Source of the DNA: Desulfobacteraceae bacterium
GTDB taxonomy: Bacteria; Desulfobacterota; Desulfobacteria; Desulfobacterales; Desulfobacteraceae
Assembly (NCBI GenBank): GCA_022712835.1
Contig: JAFLJU010000686.1
Coordinates: 1 to 16,151 of the forward strand
Length of the DNA: 16,151 nt
Reading direction: 5' to 3'
Shown: positions 1-4,731 of the stretch, piece after piece
How positions within the stretch are numbered: the stretch's first letter is position 1
Layout of the letters: the number at the start of each line of letters is the position of its first letter
Program-made: the position numbers and the translations under genes
The notes under the pieces: generated by a model
Seen by the model: the letters and a program-made list of their open reading frames with translations, nothing else
What the model was told of the DNA's origin: nothing
Database searches by the model: none

Positions 1-86
1 GGGCAAAAAAGAACGGGTATTTGAAGATCAGACTGAAAAAAGGACAGGTTGGATGGGTAAAACCCGGGGATGCCAAGGTGATATGA
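1..86 (+). CDS. C-terminal end of a protein with an SH3-like terminal strand (partial)
   Basis: The frame beginning at base 3 is open from the window edge to a TGA at 84-86 and encodes 27 residues ending GQVGWVKPGDAKVI. A Gly-x-x-GWV turn close to a C-terminus is typical of bacterial SH3-like domains, but this is too little to name the protein. The stop overlaps the ATG of the next gene as ATGA (83-86), the usual sign of translational coupling. The gene therefore very likely belongs to one operon with its neighbour. The other forward frame here is also open, but it is the upstream extension of the next gene. Confidence 0.55.
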   Translation, partial: AKKNGYLKIRLKKGQVGWVKPGDAKVI

Positions 87-604
87 TTCTAAGGCTGCCC
101 CATTTTAAAACAAAAACAAGACAACGCCTGTTGCAGGTTACCATGGGAATTGGATTGCTTTTTTTGGCATTCCTGATAGAAATGGTGATCATTGAACCTT
201 CTGGCATCTATTTTTATTCCCAACAGGGGTATAAGGGATTTAAAATCGGATTGTCCAGGGAGAGGGTCTTAAGGCAAATCAATAAGGTAAAGGCCATCCG
301 GCAAATTACACCCTGTGATTCCCTAGGAGCATCCACCGAGGTGAAACTTACATCCCGGCGCTTCTTTGAGATGACACCGGTTCTTGCCCGGTCCGATGTC
401 TGGATTTGCCGGGGGAAAAAAAATGTGGGTTTTTTGTTTCAATTTGAACAGGATCGCCTTGTCCGGGTTCTTAGGTTAAAATGCCGTTCATTTGAGCCGG
501 GGGATTTTCCTTTGTTTGAGCAATGCCAACCGGAAATTTATCGAGATATCCCCGGCTATCTGACCCGTCAGACCCGTCATATAGTTTTTTACAATAATGA
601 ATAA
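83..604 (+). CDS. Membrane-anchored protein of unknown function
   Basis: I do not recognise this 173-residue protein. A basic N-terminus (about residues 8-16) is followed by one hydrophobic segment at about 18-37, so it should be anchored in the inner membrane with the remainder in the periplasm. The soluble part begins with a GFKIGLSRERVL stretch and later has VGFLFQFEQDRLVRVLRL. This loosely recalls the short alpha/beta repeat of SmpA/BamE-like proteins, but that is only an impression. A start at 53 is also possible in this frame. I chose 83 because it has a Shine-Dalgarno-like AAGGTG at 75-80 and overlaps the previous stop as ATGA. It has two cysteines in the periplasmic part and no lipobox. 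Confidence 0.6.
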   Translation: MILRLPHFKTKTRQRLLQVTMGIGLLFLAFLIEMVIIEPSGIYFYSQQGYKGFKIGLSRERVLRQINKVKAIRQITPCDSLGASTEVKLTSRRFFEMTPVLARSDVWICRGKKNVGFLFQFEQDRLVRVLRLKCRSFEPGDFPLFEQCQPEIYRDIPGYLTRQTRHIVFYNNE

Positions 605-625
605 GAATAATCAATTGCCCAAATT

Positions 626-691
626 TTCAATAAGGACCGCTGAAATAAGTTATTTCGTTCAAGTTATAAAATTTGCGGTCCTAAGATTGAA
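626..691. repeat. Gapped inverted repeat with an internal hairpin
   Basis: The left arm is TTCAAT (626-631), one spacer base, then AGGACCGC (633-640). The right arm is GCGGTCCT (675-682), three spacer bases, then ATTGAA (686-691). The two arm pairs match perfectly in reverse complement. Inside lies a second perfect dyad, GAAATAA-G-TTATTTC (642-656). No T-run follows, so it is not a simple intrinsic terminator. The right arm overlaps the predicted -35 box of gpsA. Confidence 0.7.
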
Positions 692-715
692 CCCAATGGG
701 TATTTAATGTATAAA
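687..715 (+). promoter_or_regulatory. Predicted sigma70-type promoter of gpsA
   Basis: TTGAAC at 687-692 is separated by exactly 17 bases from TATAAA at 710-715. The -35 matches the consensus at four of six positions and the -10 at five of six. Transcription would start near 722, giving a leader of about 73 bases before the ATG at 795. The -35 box lies in the right arm of the inverted repeat, so a protein or structure at the repeat could influence this promoter. This is a prediction from sequence only. Confidence 0.45.
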
Positions 716-794
716 TAACATTTGTGGTTTGGCAATAAAAACCAATGCATGATTTCATAAAGATATTAAGGCCCTGTCAGGTCAGGAAGGATAT

Positions 795-1826
795 ATGAGT
801 ATGGATATTTCAAAAATACGTATAGGGGTTGTGGGAGGTGGCAGCTGGGGAACCGCCCTTGCCAAATTGTTGGCAGATAAAGGGTTTGCTTTGGATCTTT
901 GGGTATTTGAGCCCGAGGTGAAAACCCAGATTGAACAAAATCAGGAGAATAAAGTGTTTCTTCCCGGGTTTACCCTGCCGAAAAACCTGATTCCCCACAA
1001 TGACATCCAAACCGTTGTAAAAGACAAGGACTTGGTCCTGGTGGTGGTTCCCTCCCATTGCATGCGGGCGGTTTCCCTGAAGATGAAAGCACATATTCAT
1101 CCGGATACCATTGTTGTCACAGCCTCCAAGGGAATTGAAAATGAAACCCACCAGATTATGACCGAAATATTGTCTGAAATTATTGATTTTATTCCAAAGG
1201 ATAATTTTGCTGTTTTGTCCGGGCCCAGTTTTGCCAAGGAAGTGGCTGCAAAGGTGCCAACGGTTGTGGCTGTGGCGTCTAAAAGTCGACGGGTGGCGGA
1301 ATATGTCCAGACAGTGTTTTCCTGTCCCACCTTCAGGGTTTATGTGAATAATGATCCTATTGGTACCCAGATCGGGGGAGCTATGAAAAATGTACTGGCC
1401 ATTGCTGCCGGTATCTGTGACGGGATGAACATGGGGTTGAACCCCAGGGCTGCACTGATTACCCGGGGCTTAACAGAGATGTCGCGCCTGGGCCGTAAAA
1501 TGGGGGCCGATCCCTTGACGCTGTCAGGGCTTGCGGGTGTGGGGGACCTTTTGTTGACCTGCACCGGTGAATTAAGTCGGAACTACACCGTGGGCAAGCA
1601 GATAGGTCAAGGTAAAAAACTGGATGATATTATCTCGGAAATGAGAATGGTGGCAGAAGGGGTGAAGACCACCCGGTCCGTGTACAATTTATCTAAAAAA
1701 CTTAAGGTGGACCTTCCCATTTGTAATGAGGTGTATGCGGTCCTGTTTGAAGACCGGCCCGTGGCCGATACCGTGGCCCGGTTGATGAACCGGTCGTTGA
1801 AACATGAACTGGACGGGGTGATTTAA
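795..1826 (+). CDS. gpsA: Glycerol-3-phosphate dehydrogenase [NAD(P)+]
   Basis: This cytoplasmic enzyme reduces dihydroxyacetone phosphate to sn-glycerol 3-phosphate, the backbone for phospholipid synthesis. The 343-residue product has the family's usual length. The N-terminal Rossmann motif GGGSWGTA lies at residues 14-21. The catalytic-lysine region GGAMKNVLA has Lys198, followed by the helix-rich C-terminal domain with LNPRAALITRGLTEM and GLAGVGDLLLTC, both diagnostic of GpsA. The start has AGGAAGG four bases upstream. An ATG two codons later would be equally compatible with that site. It stands alone on its strand and converges on the ferritin-like gene 16 bases downstream. Confidence 0.97.
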   Translation: MSMDISKIRIGVVGGGSWGTALAKLLADKGFALDLWVFEPEVKTQIEQNQENKVFLPGFTLPKNLIPHNDIQTVVKDKDLVLVVVPSHCMRAVSLKMKAHIHPDTIVVTASKGIENETHQIMTEILSEIIDFIPKDNFAVLSGPSFAKEVAAKVPTVVAVASKSRRVAEYVQTVFSCPTFRVYVNNDPIGTQIGGAMKNVLAIAAGICDGMNMGLNPRAALITRGLTEMSRLGRKMGADPLTLSGLAGVGDLLLTCTGELSRNYTVGKQIGQGKKLDDIISEMRMVAEGVKTTRSVYNLSKKLKVDLPICNEVYAVLFEDRPVADTVARLMNRSLKHELDGVI

Positions 1827-1842
1827 TCCAGGGTTTAAATTC

Positions 1843-2301
1843 TTACCAGACTTCCGGATAGGCAACGTCCACAAAGTTGTTTTCCATTTTGAATTTATGG
1901 TCCCGTTCCATGGAGGCAAGGTCTTGGAAAACTTTTTTTAATTTGGAATCCTCACAATTCTCGGCCAGAGCGGTATATTTTTTCATGGCAAGCTCTTCAT
2001 TTTTCATGGCAATGCCAATGGCGCTTTTAAGATCCATAGCATCATTGACTTCAGGCATTTCAATGGTTTCCGATACCTTGAAATCCTTTTCAAAATTGAA
2101 AAAAGAGGTGTCCATTTTTTCTTTGTTTAAAATGGCGGTGAGAATTTTTTCATGTTTTGCTTCTTCTGCGGCAAATTTTTCAAACAATTCCGTGAGAAAG
2201 GCATCCTTGATTCGCCGGGCCACCTTTTCATAAAATTGTTTTGCTTCAATCTCACCTTTAATCGCATCTGAAATTACCTGTCGATATTTTTCCAAATCCA
2301 T
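1843..2301 (-). CDS. Ferritin-like diiron protein (rubrerythrin family, no rubredoxin domain)
   Basis: The 152-residue protein shows two copies of the rubrerythrin half-site. The first has Glu17 in an ExxAxxFY helix and Glu47-x-x-His50. The second has Glu102 in ExxAxxxY and Glu132-x-x-His135. These are the expected diiron ligands of a four-helix bundle, so the iron site looks complete. The C-terminal rubredoxin Cys4 domain of classical rubrerythrin is absent; the protein ends in YPEVW, as in many stand-alone members of anaerobes. The likely role is peroxide reduction or iron handling in oxidative stress, but the substrate cannot be read from sequence. A GGGGGA ribosome site lies seven bases before the start. 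The gene converges on gpsA with no clear terminator between them. Confidence 0.88.
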   Translation of the reverse strand: MDLEKYRQVISDAIKGEIEAKQFYEKVARRIKDAFLTELFEKFAAEEAKHEKILTAILNKEKMDTSFFNFEKDFKVSETIEMPEVNDAMDLKSAIGIAMKNEELAMKKYTALAENCEDSKLKKVFQDLASMERDHKFKMENNFVDVAYPEVW

Positions 2302-2374
2302 GTTTATCCCCCATATGATTTTATGCGGTGTCTTAAAGAAATACTGCAGATATTATCCTATCCTATATATAAAA

Positions 2375-2431
2375 TGACCACAAGAAAAACCAATGAATGC
2401 TTTTCGGAGAATGGGTGGTCAGTTTTTTTTT
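2375..2431 (+). other. Inverted repeat TGACCAC/GTGGTCA followed by nine T
   Basis: TGACCAC at 2375-2381 and GTGGTCA at 2415-2421 form a perfect 7-base dyad with a 33-base loop. On the plus strand it is followed by G and a run of nine T (2423-2431), which looks like a weak terminator. No plus-strand gene lies directly upstream. It could instead be an operator in the leader/promoter region of the ferritin-like gene, which is transcribed leftward from here. Confidence 0.25.
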
Positions 2432-2483
2432 AAGATTTGTCTTGTCTTCCCTGGGCCAGGGTCAGGCGCTGGGCTCAAACGGG

Positions 2484-2651
2484 CTACTCTTCCGGAGGAG
2501 ATTCCTTCTTCTCTTCTGGAGGAGATTCATTCTTCTCTTCTTCGGTGCTTGTGTTCTGCTTTTCCAGTTTGCGCAGTTTCTTTTCTTCTTTTTTCTTCTT
2601 TTTTGCCATTTCTTTCTGACGTTTTTCAAATGAATAATTTGGTTTGAACAA
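2484..2651 (-). CDS. Short charged protein (KPNYSFEKRQ type), TTG start
   Basis: A 55-residue product begins with TTG at 2651, read as Met. A TAGGAG ribosome site lies seven bases upstream. The protein begins MFKPNYSFEKRQKEMAKK, continues as a lysine/glutamate-rich stretch likely to be one long helix (to about residue 31), and ends in an acidic Pro-Ser tail. Short proteins with a KPNYxFEKRQ(K/R)E start and Lys/Glu-rich body recur as uncharacterised proteins in many Proteobacteria, which is why I accept this one. The tail contains a 24-base tandem repeat (see separate entry). It lies downstream of csp but beyond csp's terminator, so it needs its own promoter or read-through. Function unknown. 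Open frames on the opposite strand are low-complexity shadows of this gene. Confidence 0.75.
   Translation of the reverse strand: MFKPNYSFEKRQKEMAKKKKKEEKKLRKLEKQNTSTEEEKNESPPEEKKESPPEE
2487..2540 (-). repeat. 24-base in-frame tandem repeat in the small charged gene
   Basis: Two 24-base units, differing at two positions, encode EEKNESPP and EEKKESPP, followed by a partial third unit encoding EE before the stop. It looks like a recent slippage or duplication product. Confidence 0.85.
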
Positions 2652-2700
2652 GAGTTAACTCCTATAAATATTTTTTTGGGTGATAACCAAAATCTGGTAA

Positions 2701-2732
2701 AAAAAAGACCCCACAAAAATGTGGGGTCTTTT
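2701..2732 (-). terminator. Strong rho-independent terminator of csp
   Basis: AAAAGACCCCACA (2703-2715) and TGTGGGGTCTTTT (2720-2732) form a perfect 13-base stem with a four-base AAAA loop. Read on the minus strand, the stem is followed by further T residues (complement of 2701-2702), making a run of eight T with the stem's own. It sits 18 bases beyond the stop of the cold-shock gene. It could also work in the plus direction. Confidence 0.93.
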
Positions 2733-2749
2733 AATTCGTTTACCGGCTT

Positions 2750-2950
2750 TTATTGCTGAACAACATTTTCTGCTGCAGGTCCCTTGGGACCATCAACAAC
2801 ATCAAAGGTTACACGTGCGCCTTCAGCCAGGGATTTGAATCCTTCTGCCTGAATTGCTGAATGATGAACAAATAAATCTTTTCCGCCATCCTGCTCAATA
2901 AAACCAAAACCTTTTGAATCGTTAAACCATTTTACAGTACCTTCAGCCAT
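2750..2950 (-). CDS. csp: Cold-shock domain protein (CspA family)
   Basis: This 66-residue protein is a single cold-shock domain that binds single-stranded RNA and DNA and acts as an RNA chaperone. RNP1 is KGFGFIEQ (about residues 13-20) and RNP2 is DLFVHH (25-30). The start [11 protein letters not shown] and end AAENVVQQ are typical of the family, and the length is full. AAGGAG lies nine bases before the ATG. Its leader can fold (see the leader entry). It lies 107 bases downstream of the DEAD-box helicase on the same strand, so the two may be co-transcribed or co-induced. The start codon alone does not show whether it is cold-inducible, because many csp copies are constitutive. Confidence 0.96.
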   Translation of the reverse strand: MAEGTVKWFNDSKGFGFIEQDGGKDLFVHHSAIQAEGFKSLAEGARVTFDVVDGPKGPAAENVVQQ

Positions 2951-3057
2951 GTTATATTACTCCTTTGCGATGGGTTCCGTAAGGGGAACCGCTGTTTATA
3001 TAGCCGAGATATCATTTGATACATCGACTGGAAGTCTGGGTGTCCAGACAAAATCGG
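2951..3057 (-). promoter_or_regulatory. Leader of csp: dyads, -10-like box and hairpin
   Basis: Read toward csp, this gap holds several elements. First is a hairpin GTCTGG-ACAC-CCAGAC (3049 to 3034) just past the helicase stop, without a proper T-run. Next is a dyad with arms TATCA/TGATA (3010-3021), then a TATATA -10-like box (2997-3002) without a convincing -35. Last is a small hairpin GGTTCC/GGAACC (2973-2990) that would sit at the very 5' end of a transcript started from that box. The structural parts are visible; the promoter assignment is tentative. Confidence 0.35.
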
Positions 3058-4341
3058 TTATTGTTGTGCTCTTCTGTTCCCGCTGTTTCTACCGGCGGAA
3101 GCAAGGGAAAAAACACCGCTAGCGTTGCTCTGGCTTCTCCTGCGACCGCTTACAGCGGGTTTTCTTCTGGGCATTCGTTGGGGGACCCGTTCTTTCTTAA
3201 CTTCAACTATATCCTCTCTGGGGTCATAGACAATACCAGGGGTTGGTTCCCGGCGGATCTTTTGTCCCAGAGTTCGCTCAATGAGCGCAACCATTTTATT
3301 GTCTTCCCGGCATGCAAAGATGAATGCTTCGCCTTCGCTTTTTGCCCGGCCCGTACGTCCGGTGCGGTGGGTATAGGTTTCAGCGGTATCCGGTATATCA
3401 TAGTTGATAACATGGCTGATCCCCTGGACGTCTATGCCCCGGGCAGCGATGTCTGTTGCAACTAGAATTTTAAAGGTACCATCCTTGAAGCCGTTTAGTG
3501 CCTGCTGGCGTTTTTGCTGGGACAAATTGCCTTGGATGGATGCTGCACTAAATCCTTCTTTTTGTAAGTGCAGGGCTAGGCTTTTGGCCTTGTGTTTGGT
3601 ACGGGTGAAGACCAGGGTGCTGGTCATTTTTCCCTCTTTAATCATGTTCTTGAGTAAAGCGGTTTTATTTGCCTTGGCCACCTGGTACAGAACATGGGAG
3701 ATGGCGAGGATCGGCTGGGTGTGGTTAATCTGCACGGTTACCGGGTTGTTTAATATGTTTTCCGCCAGGTGACGGATTTCTGCGGGCATGGTGGCGGAAA
3801 AAACCAGGGACTGACGTTTTTTGGGCAACTGCTGAATGATCCTGCGGATGTCCGGGAGAAAGCCTTTGTCAAACATATGATCGGCCTCATCAAGGACCAG
3901 TGCTTCAACTGAACTCAGGGAAAAGGCCCTGTCATTCAAGAGGTCCAGGAGCCTGCCGGGGCAGGCAACGATGATTTCAACACCATTTCGGATCGCTTTG
4001 ACCTGGGGTTGCTTACCCACACCGCCATAAATGGAGATGCTGCGCAGGCCGGTTTGTTTTGCCAGCTGGGTTATATCGTCATTGATCTGTTCTGCCAGTT
4101 CCCTGGTGGGGGCTACAATTAAAGCCCGTACTCGTTTACGGGGACCGTCCATAAGCCGTTGGATTAGGGGAAGCGCAAAGGCGGCGGTTTTTCCGGTGCC
4201 GGTCTGGGCAAGTCCGAGAATATCTCGTCCTTCAAGAATTGCGGGGATGGCTTGTTTCTGGATCGGGGTGGGGGTGGTAAAACCGCAGGCTTCTATGCCA
4301 GCAGTTACCTTGGGGTGGAACTTAAACTCTTTAAAACTCAT
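3058..4341 (-). CDS. rhlE: DEAD-box ATP-dependent RNA helicase, RhlE-like
   Basis: This cytoplasmic RNA helicase is likely used in ribosome assembly or RNA turnover. The 427 residues hold the full DEAD-box set: Q motif TPTPIQ (23-28), motif I AQTGTGKT (45-52), PTRELA (78-83), DEAD (151-154), SAT (182-184), ARGIDV (300-305) and HRTGRTGR (325-332). The usual TPGR motif Ib reads CPGR (127-130), a conservative oddity. The C-terminal tail from about residue 382 is basic and Arg/Ser-rich with no folded domain, as in RhlE proteins, and probably helps bind RNA. AGGAG lies six bases before the ATG. csp follows it on the same strand. The name rhlE is by overall similarity; another DEAD-box subfamily is possible. 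Confidence 0.93.
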   Translation of the reverse strand: MSFKEFKFHPKVTAGIEACGFTTPTPIQKQAIPAILEGRDILGLAQTGTGKTAAFALPLIQRLMDGPRKRVRALIVAPTRELAEQINDDITQLAKQTGLRSISIYGGVGKQPQVKAIRNGVEIIVACPGRLLDLLNDRAFSLSSVEALVLDEADHMFDKGFLPDIRRIIQQLPKKRQSLVFSATMPAEIRHLAENILNNPVTVQINHTQPILAISHVLYQVAKANKTALLKNMIKEGKMTSTLVFTRTKHKAKSLALHLQKEGFSAASIQGNLSQQKRQQALNGFKDGTFKILVATDIAARGIDVQGISHVINYDIPDTAETYTHRTGRTGRAKSEGEAFIFACREDNKMVALIERTLGQKIRREPTPGIVYDPREDIVEVKKERVPQRMPRRKPAVSGRRRSQSNASGVFSLASAGRNSGNRRAQQ

Positions 4342-4724
4342 TAATACTCCTATTGTATTGCGTGATGATCGGCCAGGAAATTCCCCTGACGTTTCGATCT
4401 GCGGATATGTGTCATCCGCTGGAATTCGTTTATTTGGTTGATGAAATGGTTGAACAGGTTATGTTGAGGGCATCAGGGGAGATCAACGGGGGTTGGACCG
4501 AGATCTCTGTTGCAGCGTGGTAAATGGTTATGACAGACACTGTCATACAGTTTCTCCTGTTTTTGATGAATCAGCAGAAACTTCGACCGCAACGAACGAT
4601 GCTTTGGGAGACAACGCTTTTAACGAGGACAACCCTTGAAGGAAAATTTGATTCTACTTGGTATAAAGTTAGCCTGTAGATTACACTATTACTCACAGAT
4701 TGCAAGTAAAATAAACCTTGGGGG
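4342..4724. other. Gap between the ATPase fusion and the helicase; dyads and tiny ORFs only
   Basis: No convincing gene lies here. On the minus strand a 38-codon frame (4546 to 4430) starts with ATG seven bases after AGGAG. On the plus strand a 52-codon frame (4365-4523) has no ribosome site; the same plus frame then continues open to 4679 after one TAA. Neither product resembles a known protein to me. Structural marks are a perfect 8-base dyad TATGACAG-ACA-CTGTCATA (4529-4547), a hairpin GCGGAT/ATCCGC (4401-4419) and a distant pair TCCCCTGA/TCAGGGGA (4382-4389 and 4473-4480). The stretch probably holds the promoter and a structured leader of the helicase gene. Confidence 0.4.
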
Positions 4725-4731
4725 TTATTTT
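4708..4731 (-). terminator. Possible weak terminator at the stop of the ATPase fusion gene
   Basis: AAAATAAACC (4708-4717) and GGTTATTTT (4723-4731) pair with one bulged base around a five-base loop. Read on the minus strand, the stem starts at the stop codon (TAA at 4727-4725) and the 3' arm is T-rich (GGTTTATTTT). The GC content is low, so termination may be partial. Confidence 0.4.

Noticed and set aside
2393..2647. Open plus-strand frames rich in Phe, Leu and Ser
   Set aside because: They are the low-complexity complement of the lysine/glutamate-rich minus-strand gene and have no family resemblance.
3016..3465. Plus-strand open frame opposite the helicase gene
   Set aside because: It runs antisense through the conserved helicase C-terminal half and codes for nothing recognisable.
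4540..4550. CTGT-cat-ACAG resembling a LexA box
   Set aside because: The classical SOS box has eight bases between CTGT and ACAG; here there are three, and no SOS gene is adjacent.
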